Assembly (NCBI RefSeq): GCF_036417845.1
Contig: NC_089978.1
Location: 138,192,288-138,256,287 of the forward strand
DNA length: 64,000 nucleotides
Reading direction: 5' to 3'
Source: Apteryx mantelli
Lineage: Eukaryota > Chordata > Aves > Apterygiformes > Apterygidae
Part shown: positions 42,101-54,879 of the stretch, piece after piece
Layout of the letters: each line of letters begins with the position of its first letter
How positions within the stretch are numbered: the stretch's first letter is position 1
Program-made: the position numbers and the translations under genes
The notes under the pieces: generated by a model
Database searches by the model: none
Told to the model about the DNA's origin: nothing
Seen by the model: only the letters and a program-made list of their open reading frames with translations

Positions 42101-43794
42101 TTCCAGGGAGAGTCCCATTTACTGCGTGGCTCCAGTGCTTCCTGCTGAACTCAGTGCAGGGCAGGTGTTGTGGGCAATTAGCTAGTAAGGAAGTTTGTTG
42201 TCAGAGAAGTGCTCCTGGAAGGGGGAGGGCAATGCAAACATAGAAGGGAAGTATTTGTTGCAAAAGCATGTTAATTTTGGATGAGGAGCTTTTCATTTCA
42301 CCTTGCATAATATAATTTCACAGCTGGGACTTCCTCTTTCTCTGGAAGCTGAGACTGTGCAGGAGCAGAGAGGCATGGAAGGAAAAGGGCCACTTATTTC
42401 AGTGGCAGGATGAAAACCAAGAAATGACTGGAATTTATAAACTAGGTTAGAAAATGTCTTTTGAAGCAAAGAGAATAACTGTGATTGCTCGGTCCCTTTA
42501 GATGGAACGAGCCCCTAGCAGGAGATAGGAAGGAATGATTTGCACAGAGCTGTGAGTATTACAAAAGATGGTTTGTCTCTAAGCCCTGAGGTAAAGTGAG
42601 GTCCTGCACAGATGTCCACACTGCAGTGGAGCAGTGGCTGTGGGAGTACACATGTCATGCACAAGTCAGGCATGTGCTAGCGTAAGCTGTTGTAGCTCAT
42701 AAAATGAACTGGAGGGGTTGGCCTGGCAGGACATTTGTCCAGTGTGGACACAGCCAAGGTAGTCTGAAGACATCCTAGTGGCATGTAATGGGGACATTCC
42801 CTGGGGAGATATGATGAGTGCAGTGCATCATCTGCCTAGAGCAGAGTGATAGCTCTTCCCAAGCTCAACGGTGGTACTGTGGGCAGTCACTGTCCTCTCT
42901 TGGATGGGAGGGGTAAACGTCTTGCAAACATTTGCTAATAACTGAACAATTTTATAGACATTATTATCACTCTCTTCTAGGCATCAGTGCCCAAACTTGT
43001 GTTCAGTTTCACAGATACTCACTTTCCAGGGCTTTCTGTCTTTCATTGCATTGGTTTATTGAAGAATCATGTGTATCAGGCCAAGATAGTGACTGCTCAG
43101 TTATCAGGGATGGAGAAGTGAAAGCTGCACCCTGCCAACAGTTAAACAAGTGGGTTTGTAAGATGATGATTAAATAACTCTTCTGTATCAGAACCCACGT
43201 GGGTGCTGGGTGGGTGCTCAGACTAGGAATTTCCCTCCAGTTTCAGACATAAACATGACTGTGAGTTAGGGCAAAAATAAAATGGGGAGAAACTCACACT
43301 GGGTCTGCCAAGGGATGTATGTGTTTCTCAGTCATAATGAAAAGGAATTAAAAAATATATATATCCTGGTCTGTTTGTATCTTTGTTGCATGACGAGTCT
43401 CAGACCACTGCAGGGATCGTTAGCACTTCTCTGAATGCATTGCCATGAACAATTGTTGGAAGATCTTCTTGGTAATGAAGAAACTCTGCCTACCACGTGG
43501 CCATCATTAAACCTGGAATTCTGCATCTCCTTACCTTTTCCCTCTCCCAGTCACGCAGCTGCATAACAACTAAACAGTGCAAGATGTGAACTAGGGACAG
43601 ATATGATTGTAGTGTCACTAGACCTGCTCCAAAGACATCTGGGCATGGAGCAGAACCAGTCAAAGGAAAGACCAGTGCTCTGGGGACAGTGTGTGTTAAA
43701 TAATCACCTCTCATTTTGCAAACACTCCTGCTGAATAAGTAATAAAAAGTTTGGCATAATTCAGGGATTTTTTTTAATGGGAGGCAATGAAAAG
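39126..43794. other. No gene seen
   Basis: Short frames only. A minisatellite lies at 40811-40864. No exon with both splice sites and a conserved-looking frame was found. Confidence 0.45.
40811..40864 (+). repeat. 27-bp unit repeated twice
   Basis: Each unit is two half-units, TGTTAGGATACAC and TGTTAGGATAACTC, at 40811-40837 and 40838-40864, identical by eye. Confidence 0.9.
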
Positions 43795-45006
43795 CAGCCT
43801 GGGCATATGGCCGAAGCCCATCTGGAGCTTAATATGGAGAGGGATGTCAAGGACAGCAGGAAGGGCTTCTGTAAGCATCTCAGTAGCAAAAGGAAGACTA
43901 GGAAGAACATGGGCCCCCTACTGAATGGGGCAGGGGCCCTGGTGACAAAGGATAGAGAAAAGACTGAGGTACTGAACGCTTTCTTTGCCTCAGTCTTTAC
44001 TGATAAGACCAGCCCTCAGAAATCCCAGGCCATGGAGACCAAGGGGAAAGTCTGGAGGAAGGCTTTCCCTTGGTCGAGGAGGATCGGGTTAGAGATCATC
44101 TAAGCAAACTGGACATCCACAGGTCCATGGGCCCTGATGGGATGCACCCACAAGTGCTGAGGGAGCTGGCCAATGTCATTGCAAGGACACTCTCAATCAT
44201 CTTGGAAAGGACACAGGTATCAGGAGAGGTGCCTGAGGACTGGAAGAAGGCTAATGTCACTCCAGTCTTCAAAAAGGGCAAGGAGGAGGACCCAGGGAAC
44301 TACAGGCCAGTCAGGCTCAACCTCCATCCCTGGAAAGGTGATGGAATAGCTCATCCTGGATGCCATCTCTAAGCACAGGAAGGACAAGAAGGTGATCAGG
44401 AGTAGTCAACATGGATTCACAAAGGGGAAATTGTGCTTAACCAATCTGATAGTCTTCTACGATGGGATGACTAGCTGGGTAGATGAGGGGAGAGCAGTGG
44501 ATGTTGTCTACCTTGACTTCAGGAAGGCTTTCCACACTGTCTCCCACAACATCCCCATGGGCAAGCTGATGAAGTACGGGCTAGATGAGCAGACAGTGAG
44601 GTGGACTGAGAACTGGCTGAAGGGCAGAGCTCAGAGGGTTGTGATCAGTGTTGCAAAGTCTAGTTGGAGGCCAGTAGCTGGCAGTGTACCACAGGGGTCA
44701 ATACTGGGTCCAATCCTCTTCTACTTCTTCATCAATGGCCTGGATGAAAGGACAGAGTGCCTCCTCGGCAAGTTTGCTGATGATACGAAACTGGGAGGAG
44801 TGGCTGATACACCAGAGGACTGGAGAGACAGGTTGGAGAGATGGGCAGAGAGGAACCTTGTGAAGTTCATTAAAGCCAAGTGCAGGGTCCTGCACCGAGG
44901 GAGGAATAACCCCCTGCAGCAGGACAGGCTGGGGGCTGACCTGCTGGAAAGCAGCTCTGCAGAGAAGGACCTGGGGGTCCTAGTGGACAAGAAGTTGACT
45001 ATGGGC
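43795..45006 (+). mobile_element. CR1 fragment B, internal piece without 3' end
   Basis: A plus-strand CR1 reverse-transcriptase region with open pieces at 43777-44103, 44070-44372 and 44392-45054. The same frameshifts and 18-nt deletion are present as in CR1 A. It lacks the CR1 3' end and tail, ending at a T-tract (45007), and starts near another T-rich run (43767). A retrotransposed CR1 keeps its 3' end, so this piece did not arise by ordinary CR1 insertion alone. Confidence 0.9.
43887..44989 (+). repeat. Inverted-repeat arm 2 (matches 18468-19570)
   Basis: 1103 bases, reverse complement of arm 1 with two mismatches and no indels. The flank 43816-43886 has 12 mismatches in about 72, and the 16 bases after 44989 have 4. 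The identity edges are sharp. Confidence 0.95.
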
Positions 45007-48000
45007 TTTTTTTTTTTCCTTCAAAATTTCTTTGAAAACTGTCAATGTTACTGAGGTGAATCTAGTAGTCTGTAGTTGCCTGGATATAAGGAACAGGCAA
45101 TATTTGTCAGATAAGATGTCTGGGGAATGTTAGCTGGTCCCTCGTTTCTCACAGTCCATGATCCTCCCGAAGTCCTGTGGTAGAAAAAGTTTCATGTGAC
45201 AGCAAGCAGAAGGTGCTCTTGCCTCATCAGGGTCACATATGCTGTTTATTGACCCTTTAAAAAAGACTGGGTGAAGTTTCTTTGTAATCAGTAAAGGAAA
45301 CAGAAATGATCAGATGTCACAGAAATACCTGGATAGCAATTGCTGCTGGCAGAGGCTTGTGACTGAGAAGGGTCCTCTGGGATCACAGATGCCTACACGT
45401 TTCATGTGTTAATTTCCATTTTGTTGTATAGTATAAGGTCTCTATTGAATTCATAGTTCACTGTAAGTAGATACAGTCACCAGATGTGGCAGGGCAGTTG
45501 CTCCCTCAGCTCTACTCTGTAGCAGTGCAGGACACAGCAGCTGTCCCTGCTCTTCCCTTCCTATACCTCCCACCCTTCCACAGATCCTATCATTCAGTTA
45601 GAATAGGTGGTGATTACTCTTTAACTCCATAAACCTTCCTATAAACAGCCCGGTTAAGACTTCTTACCACTTCAGCCTCATGCTTTCTCAGGGAAGTGGC
45701 TCTTTCCATGTTCCCCTGCCAAAAAAGAAAGTGATACCATTACTTGTGTCTCATCTCAAACATCCTCAAATGGCATTACTTATACCCAATTTCCTGTAAT
45801 TAATGAGTTTAATCTTATAAAAATAAATTGAATAACAAATAGGCCTGTTCATGCTCCAAATCTGCTTCCTTCATCCAAGATACAGTAACAGCTGCTGAAG
45901 GCTCTGCGTCCCAAAGGAGTCTTACTTTCAGACATCTGCCAGGACTCCTGCTGCTCAGCTAGCAACTACTAGATTGCTGTGAATTATACTCTGCTGTCTT
46001 ACAGAAGCCTGAAACTGCTGCTGGTTTTCCTTAAAACACCAGCTGTAAACTCTGGTAATGAAGTTGAACCACGTTGCTGGGGCTGGAGTCCCCAGAGAGC
46101 GGCAGAGGGAGAGCTGGAGCAGACACTTATACAGTCATTTTGAGATACAGTCTCTCTGCCCACAAGCTGCTCCCCAAAGATGCATACTGTACAGGGCACA
46201 TCATAGATCACAGGTACTCTCAGAGGGCAGTTACCTACATGGGTCACATCAGCATGTTTGCTGTGTGAGGGACACATCTTTCCTATTCTAGGCACAGCCA
46301 GGACTCTCAGAAGTGTGTGTTAGTCCTGTGTTGTTCAGTGCAATGTTTAGTCTTGCCATAGTGAGGAAAAACTACTAAATGCAGTAGATTGGGAAATGGA
46401 AGAATAGCATGTGCTTAGATGCACTGTGTGTTGAGTTCGTAACAATGGTACCTGCTTTACAGAGTGTTGCTAACACAAGCCAATAAAATGCTATTTGCAG
46501 TGCACAAAGTGTACCTGAATCAAAATTGCTGCTGGAAATACTGGTGTAAGTTATTTTCTGGGTGTCTTGTTATCTTCCTACTTATTCAGTAAAATACTGT
46601 GTGTTTTAGACACTTAGCAATTGTTATAGAACAGTTAGTGAAGCAGATAACAGATATTTCATCTGCAGATGTGCTCCTTGACCTCTCTAGCTTGCAGTAT
46701 TTCAGCAGAATTAGGCAATGGGCTACTTATCCTTAATATCATGCCTGGATGTCATTGATACATGACTGAATTTAGCCAGCATGATTTCTGCTTTTGAAAA
46801 TTGGATTTCTCTTGTCCTTTCCAATTTTCTTTATGTCAACAAAACAGTAACTATCACGTATCAAACTACAACTTTTCCTAGTTTAGCCTATTCTTTTGGG
46901 AAATGGCCATATCTACATAGCTATACTGGGTTCATTAAAGAGGCAGCTCTGGATCATGTATTTGTGGATCAGTAAATGAAGAGACCTCATACTGGCTCTG
47001 CATGAGGAGTGCGGCTGTGTCTGCTCAGTGGTGTGCTGTGTGGTGATTGCCAGTGGCAGTTTAGCAGTCTCTGCACTACCTCTGAGCTGATATTCAAAAT
47101 CTGAAGTCCAGGAAACCCTTAAGAAAGCAAGGTTAGAGATCAAAACTGGCCTTTTAAAAGTAAGCTAATATCAACATATGCTTTTAGAAACATTTTTTTT
47201 GCATTTTTTATAGATTGGCTAAACAGTAATGCCTATAGTTTCTTTCTCAGTTCAATAATTTGGCAATTTCTAATGTGGAAATGAGGCAAAAAAGTACATT
47301 TTTAGTTATGTTAAAGTATATATATACAGCCATGTCACTGAAACTGTATAGCATCTCCAGCCATAGGGAGTTGAAATTTAATGGCAAAATCACCCTGTTC
47401 CCCTAAATACAGCCTCCTTATATCTCCGTCTGCATGTGCTTATTAGAGACACGGAGTTTGTTAACTTCATTTCCCAAGATTCAGTATGGGCTCAGCATGC
47501 TCCAGGATAAAGCTACAGGGACTAGGAAAAAGCAAACCAAAAAAACTCCAAAGAACCCTCCTCACTCTCCCAGAAAACCCGTATGGGTGAACCTTGCCTT
47601 CCTTTGGTGTTAATTACACTTCTCTTGTCCCATGACCCTCCCCATTCTTCAGCAGTTGAAGCAGCAGAAAAGGAAACACTGGCTTTTTCTTTTGTTCTGA
47701 ATGGCACTTCCTTAAAATGGAAAGCAGGCAGAGCTTAACTGGTAAACAGTTTTAGCCAAGGAAGCTTTTCAGAGACTTATTGTGTATCCATATGCAGCCA
47801 TATATGACCATGTGTATGCTTATATACATGCCCATTTTCTCTTCAGAAGGTACTCAGCCACTTATCTCTGTCTGTGGGTCCTTTTGTGAAGGGGCCATTG
47901 AGGTTAACCGGGTGGAAATCATGTTTTTATGTCAGCCATATCACAGCTGAAAGTGGAGGAGACAACTCACCAACTAGAGAAGTGAGGTTGGAGGAACATG

Positions 48001-51000
48001 GTTCCATCCAGTAACTGAGCTGAGTAACTTAGTTAATACAATAAAGACCACTTCTCTGTACTTCTCTTGTTGCGGTTTAGACTTGACAGATAGTCTCATA
48101 GATAAAGAGGTTCCTGCCCCTTCCTCCCCTGAGACATGGTGGCTGGGAAATCTGGTATTTTCTGCTTTTTAGATTTTGAGGATTTCCAAATATTTTTATA
48201 AAGATTTTCATTGGAATATGAAAACAGTATGTGATTGAAGCATAAATTACCTAACATGGCAACTATAGGGGATGGAATTGTTATGGGAATGGGAGAATCC
48301 ACTGTGAGAAATAAGTATTTTAATTTTTAATTTGCTGAATATTTGTGTGAAAACTATCCTAAATCAAACAAGTGATGTTTTTTTCTTGGCTCAAGTGCAG
48401 GTAGGATGGTGGAAACAGGACTGCAAAGAATGACCCTTCCAACAAAGGGGTCCTCAGAGAGCAGCTCTGTGATAGAATCCAGCTCTGCACCACACCACCT
48501 GCGTGCCTGAACTACCATGCTGAGTGGTGGGTAAGCAGGGAGACGTCTTTGTTCTTTTTCTATATTGAATTGTGCTGCTTTTCATGCCTATATAGCTGCT
48601 GCCCAGATATACGAAATGCTTTGGTTTTATGCCTTGAGTGTCTTTGTATCTTTTGTCCATGTATCTTTGGCTGAGCATGAACACAGTGCACTTAGTCAAG
48701 GACACACTTTCCTAGGACTGCTTTTGCATTGTGAGTACCCTGGTTCACTCGGTTAGTCCCTTTAACAGAGGCACTGTGACAGGAGTGTGAAAAACACAAG
48801 CTTGGCAAGGGTGTATCTAAACTGAAGGGATTTTGCTCATAACACACTCAGCTATAATTCTATGAACCACTTTAAATCAAACCTCCTCACTTGTTTGCTC
48901 TTTCCTTGTAAGCAGGGATTGCTCCTCAGTTCTGCAACCTCCCATGACTTTCTGGATTCGATGAACTTCATGCAGTCCCGCTGTGGCCCTAGGGCAGCTT
49001 CCTGATGCTTAGCTGCTTGAATCTGCTACTTGATGAAGCCTCCAAACTCCCTCCAGCTCCAGCTGCTGCCAGGGAAGGGGTTTCCCTGCCTCCTTCACCA
49101 AGCCCCACCTGACCAAAGCACAGGAGCTGAAATATGAAAATAGAAGGGCAGCCCTCTTCCATGCTGCTCAGTAACAAAACATATAGCTCCGTCTCAATAA
49201 ACTGAGAACAAACAGCCCCTCCAGCCCAGCTTACTGAAAACCCCTTTCTTCTCAAATAATAGTTTAGATTCTGGTTTCTGCCATTGAAATTTTTGCATTA
49301 CACTTCCACATTCTTACTTTGGTGACTACAGGTCAGTGAAGGAACTGCAAGTATGTTTCAGATGAGTCTTGATGAGTAGGGACACTGAGATGTATTGTCT
49401 ACAATGTACTTTCATGTCAGAATGTGAGACAGTTTCCTGCATGATTGCATTTTTCACTGGCCTTAGCTACAACATTTAGAAAGTAGCAATTATTTGGTTA
49501 AACAAGCAAACAAAAAATTCCTGTGTGCAAGCATGACATCACTGTCACTTTATTAAGGAATTCACAGAGCTTTCTCCATCCTGCAAATACAGGAGAGAGC
49601 CATGACATGACCATGGTAACATTTGAAGTAGAAGTGATTCTGCCTCACAGTGTTCAAAGGAGATTGTGAGACTCTAATCCTTGGAGTCACACAAACCCCA
49701 GGGTCCCAAGGAAGACATCAGAAGAGGTCTGGTTATGTTCACTATTTGCTAGTCACTACTCTACTGCACCGGTACCATCAGCTGCTGGTGCTTGCTGTCA
49801 CATTTCAGTGCAGGAAAAAACTTCTTGCATGATTTTCTTCACTGATAACTATCCTGTAAAAACAGGTCAATCTGCTCTGTTCTCATTTCCTATAGGTCAC
49901 TGCAAGATGCAGTTGCTGCTTGGTCAAATCCAATGACAGTGCAGAAATAGTTGGTCATCTTTCCTGCTATTTTAAATCTGAACAGGGAGAGAAATTCAGA
50001 TTTAGTTGCATTCCTGATTCAGCTTGATGAAAAGAGACTGTTGCAAGACAATCAATATCACTTCCATGAAAGACAGAGAGGTATTGGGCCTTGCTACTAA
50101 GGCATGTCATTGACAGTGGAACTGGAGGCTGCTTTACAGGAGACTCCCCCTCCCATTCCTTAATTTTCTTCCCCAATCCTCAACAAAGATATCTGGGCTA
50201 AGCTTTCGCATCCAAAGACCTTCCCTTCTCTGATACCCTCCATTTATAGGTGCTGAGATCAGACAGTCTCTCCTATCTGTCTGATATATCCTTTCCCTCC
50301 CCACTGGAAGTCCATCTAGGCAGATGCCTCCTTGCCCAGCAGAAATACAGCTCAGATGTGTCCCTTCCTGATTCTACATGCCAGTATTCCTGTGTAACCC
50401 ACTCCCGTGCTCCCTTGAACAGTCACAGGGCAGTAGTGGGGCATCTGAATCTCAAGGAATTACGTTGCTACAACTCACAGTCCATGATTTTGTTTGTACT
50501 CCCTGGCAGGCTCTGTTGTTTGCCTTGGAGTCTTTGTGACTGTTTCCAGATGTTCGTCATAGCAACTTGCCGAAGTAAGCTTATATGTCTGTGCGGTGTT
50601 TTGTACCGTTTGTCCACTTCCATTTCCTCTCTGCCAGAATACTTGAGACCAAGTAAATAGTAATGACATTTTGATTTTGAAATAAGATACTCCTAGAAAG
50701 GAAATGAACTGTAGCAACACATTCAAATTACATTTTCTTCAGCAGAGGTGCACAGAAAGCTTAGTGCTAAATATCCAATGGAAAATAAATGGTGTGAATC
50801 CAACCACACCATAGCTTTCCACAGCTTCAAAGACTGAATTCTTCTATTTAGAAAACCTCTTACTAATCTCATCCCACTTCCTGGGGGTCTTAGCAATGGA
50901 CTAACTAGAAGACTATACCCACAGTACTGTTAAAGCATTGCAGTTATCCAGATATGACTCGCTAGCTGGAGATTTTCTTTTTGTGATTGTGATGGGAAGG

Positions 51001-51287
51001 CTTTTTCAGTTTTGTTCAAATCATTCTCTGACAAAAATATCTGTTTGATTTTCTTGGTCTTGGTTTGTGTGTTAAATGCATTTAAAACAGAAGTGAGGTA
51101 GGAGGAGAGTTTACTCCTTCCCTTGAGAGAGTGCCTGAGGAGAGAAGCTTCCACATGCAAGACTTCAAGCCCCAAGAGGTATCTTATTGTGAAGGTCTGC
51201 CACCTTACAGAGTTGCTTCTGTGTGTATTACTGGCAGTGGTTTATAGGCCCCCAAAGGCATATAACATGAGAAGACACAACTCTAAC
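45007..51287. other. No gene seen
   Basis: Short frames on both strands without domains. No further lectin exons could be recognised on the minus strand downstream of 51288. Confidence 0.45.
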
Positions 51288-51492
51288 TCATAACCCTTTG
51301 GCATAAAAGTCAAGCAATCCTATAAGCAGCCCCATGAATTTAGATTTCAGCAGTTCTTCCCTGTTGCTGATGATCACCAGGTCTGAATCCATTTCCTTAC
51401 ATTCTTGGCGGTAGGTGTCCCAGTCTTTTATGTCCCTGCTCTGAGAAAAGAAGTAGCATTTTTCCTGTTTCTTATCCAACCTGAGGGGCAGC
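51288..51492 (-). pseudogene. C-type-lectin-like domain exon, probably decayed
   Basis: On the minus strand an acceptor (TTCTTCCCTCTTGCAG, ending at 51493) precedes a frame with K-C-Y-F-F-S, W-x2-Y-x3-C and M-D-S-D-L-V-I-I-S-N-R-E-E-L. This is the first of the usual three exons of a group II/V C-type-lectin-like domain (NK-receptor or CLEC type). No donor follows the E-E-L where the family has one; the frame runs on to TGA near 51288. No second or third domain exon was recognised downstream. The Cys that usually opens the domain is not encoded. Likely a gene fragment or pseudogene. Confidence 0.5.
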
Positions 51493-51639
51493 CTGCAAGA
51501 GGGAAGAACAGGGGTGGAAAAATACATGTTCCTCCTAATGAAAGTATCCCATTATAAAAGAAAGATAAGAAAGTAATTTAGAGTCAAAAAATGACCTGTT
51601 CAGTTCTTCTCATAATTGTCACTGGACTAGCAGGAATCC

Positions 51640-51870
51640 CTGCCGTTCTCTGTAGTTAATTTCAGCCCAAGAGTCACTAGGGATGAGCCAGAGCAGTAAA
51701 ATCACAGATAACATAATGTAGCCTTTTGAGCCTTTGCTTGGGAAGTAAAGAGAAAAGGTTGGGGGAAAGCAGCTTTCAGTTTTCAAGCCGCTTGTTTGCG
51801 TGCTGCCAAATATGGCAATACTGATGTTGCTGGCAGAAAGAACATTTCTCTCCATTGCCAGGCAGCATAC
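51640..51870 (-). pseudogene. Candidate tail/transmembrane exon upstream of the lectin exon
   Basis: On the minus strand, an acceptor (CTGTTCTTCCCAG, near 51871) starts a frame with M-E-R-N-V-L and a hydrophobic run G-Y-I-M-L-S-V-I-L-L-L-W-L-I-P. The layout fits the N-terminal tail and membrane span of a type II lectin, and it lies just upstream of the lectin-like exon. The frame stops near 51625 without a clear donor. Position is the main support. Confidence 0.3.
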
Positions 51871-51954
51871 TGGGAAGAACAGAGAATGAGACCTGCAAAG
51901 AGCAATATGGTACAGTGAAAAAGAGACTATGTGATAGTTCAGCTGCTTATCCAA

Positions 51955-54879
51955 CAGCTCCTAAATAGCAAAAGGGAATTACACTTAGTTAAAATGGTAA
52001 GAATAGAGTGGAATTTGAGAAAGCAGTATGAGCACATTGACCCATCATACTCACTGTAATGCTGTGATACCAAAGAGAATGTTATATTCTTGTCCACATA
52101 TATGTGTTCACCTCAGTCATTGGTTCCTCTGCACTAGCATGGGGGGGAGCTAATCAGTTCTCCCTCCTCTTGAAGCAATAATGCAGTGCTGACGAAGCAC
52201 TAGTTTTAAAGATGAAAATGTGGAAAGCCCCTGCTTGGCTTTGAGCGCTCATCATGTGATTGTACAGAATAAGGTATTTTATTTCTGAGATGTCAGGCTT
52301 TTTTTTGTTTTTTTTTTTCCTGAACGGAATCTAGAATATCCCTAAAAAAGCAATCTGAAAACTGGGTTTTGAATGATGGATGATTACATACCTAGTGTCT
52401 CTTCAGAGATGGTGGAGAATGTTTCTGAGTGGGGTGGGCTGCTTGTGTTTGGAAGGGCTGGAAATAAGATGACAATTTCTGCTGTGAATGGTTGACCATT
52501 TTACTGTATCTGTCAAAGTTCTCTAGATACCCTGCAGCAGATGAGACGCCCCCACAAACAATACCTACTCCTCATTTTTCTGGTTCTCCCCCCCCCCCCA
52601 AAAAAAAAAAATCCAACCATGGTAACATACTATGGATCATATTTCCAAAGAGCCTGATTTCCAAGTAGCCACAAATGTGGTGTATTGTGTATTCAGTAAG
52701 AAACAGTAGGCATCCATGAGAGATCAGTGCTCATGCCAACCTGTTCTTGGCTAAACATGCTTCTACTCAACTAGGAGCTGCTGTCACTGTTTGCTCCTAC
52801 CCCACATCCAAATGGGGTGAGATACTCAGGCAGACCAAACCCATGTGCCATCTGAAAGCTGATCTAACACTGTTGCTCCCCTAGACCAGAATGAAACAAC
52901 AGTGTTCAATACATGTTTTAATACAGATATCAAGGCTAAAATATACTTGATTTACCTCTTTCCTCTGACATAGTGCCTATGGGAGATTCTTGTTCCACAG
53001 GAGGCTTCTGACTCCTTAAAACTGAAAAATATAAGACTCCAGTCTGTGAATGTGACTTTAGAATATTAATGGAAATGCTCAACAGGAGGGAGCTGTCTCT
53101 GCTTATTGACCATTATGAGAGCAAGCATCCAAAAAGGGGACTGTAGCCAAATTTTTATTGACCAAAATCCTAGGGAGCATTTGTATCTTGACTGAAGATC
53201 TTGTCAGAAGATAACACTGGAGAAAGGTATTTATTTCCCCAAGATACAAGGAATACTAGCAAGGTAAAGGTTTTATGGAAAGAGAATACTTTTTACTCGA
53301 CTAACTTTTACTTCTTGTGAGAATCAACCTGATCATCTTTTAATATGTGGGGAATTTTTTTACCAACTCCATCTCAGAGAAGTCTTCACAGCCAAAATGG
53401 GGTAACTTTTAGCCCTATGGCAGTCACAAAGCAAAAAAAATATACGCTGGTTTCATAAAACATATCACTTCTCCCCAAATATCTTGATTCAGTTATGTCT
53501 GAAAATAGAACATGATGGTTTAAGAAATATTACTACCAAAAATGTCTAGAACAGACAATATTTCAAAGGACTCTCAGAGATTCCAAACTGAACAGTGACT
53601 TAAATGAATCCTAATTTCAGTATAAAGAATTAATCAACTCCTTCACCAAGCCTAGAGCCAGACAGTGATCCCAGACAGTGATCATCAGTGAGTGAAGGGA
53701 AATAAATGAGATATATTTGCTTGGTAACCTCATTTTTCACTCCTACCTTTGCATTACTAATTGAATTAGTAAAATACTAAGATGTTGTCATCCTTGGTAC
53801 AGTACTAAACTGGACTGATTTTTAAACCAGTCTTTGCAAGGAATGGAGAAGAAAGTGCACAGGAACACTGTCCTGTTACGTTTTCTGCCTGAGGAGGTTT
53901 TGTCAGCAAGTGATTCCACTCTGAAAATGTTTTGATTCCACTAATCAACAAACCTATTTCATACATGCAGGAAAAGCAACATGTTGATTTTACTGATATA
54001 GTGTGGCTAGCACCAAGACTGGGAAGTGTAGAGAGAAGTTTTAGTGGCAGAATGGAAGCTTGTAGAAAGGAAGTTGATGACCAGGAATTCTAAGGCGGCT
54101 ATTCCTGAAATGGTCCCAGAACCCCATGCAGGACTGGAGGGAGAAGTGGTAAGGCTTTTGGCTGAGAAGATGGGGTAAGGAGCCCAGTTTATGATTCTTC
54201 AGGAATTTGGGGCACATCTGATGCAGAGTGCCCAAACAGGACACTTCGTCTTAACCAGGAACAGACTTAATGAAAAGGGAGCCAAGGTGCTGGACTTAAA
54301 ATCTGGAAGACATATAGTAATTTTTAAAATGAAGAAGCGGAAGCAGACAGGGGCTGAAGAGCAGTATAGCATGATGTTTCCATGTCAGATGTATCCTCAA
54401 GAAAAGGAAAGGTCAGAGAGTGAGAATAAAGTAGCAAATGGAAAACAGACTGTCATTTTAATAGAGTGTTAAGAAGGAAACCTAAGCTATGGAACAGCTG
54501 CTTCTACACTTTTACCAGAAATCTGACAATTAAGATGGGAAGACCTGGAATGTCCAACCTTAGACTAAGACACTCAGGGCTCAGGTGCCTAGAAATGGCT
54601 GTCTGGTGCCATCTGAGGTGCCCTCAGGTATCAGATATCTGCATGAGTCTGGAAGATATCACACAGGACCTACAACAGATCTGTGGCCTTCTAGATTTGC
54701 ATCCTGAAGCCAGACAGAATGTTCTAATGCTTTGCAAATGGCCCTGGCCACCTGTGATTCCGTAACTGAATAGCACCCAAACATGCTAGGTATGCTGGGA
54801 AGTGGATAAGAGGGAGGGAGTCCTCATAGTTCCAGAATACAAAAGGTACAGGGAAGATGGAGTGCTAACGGGTAGAAGA
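51955..54879. other. No gene seen
   Basis: AT-rich sequence with a C/A homopolymer pair at 52589-52611. The plus-strand frames at 54191-54472 and 54466-54765 have no recognised domain and could be the worn 5' part of the old CR1 that follows. Confidence 0.4.
52589..52611 (+). repeat. C-tract followed by A-tract
   Basis: About ten C then twelve A. Simple sequence. Confidence 0.9.
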
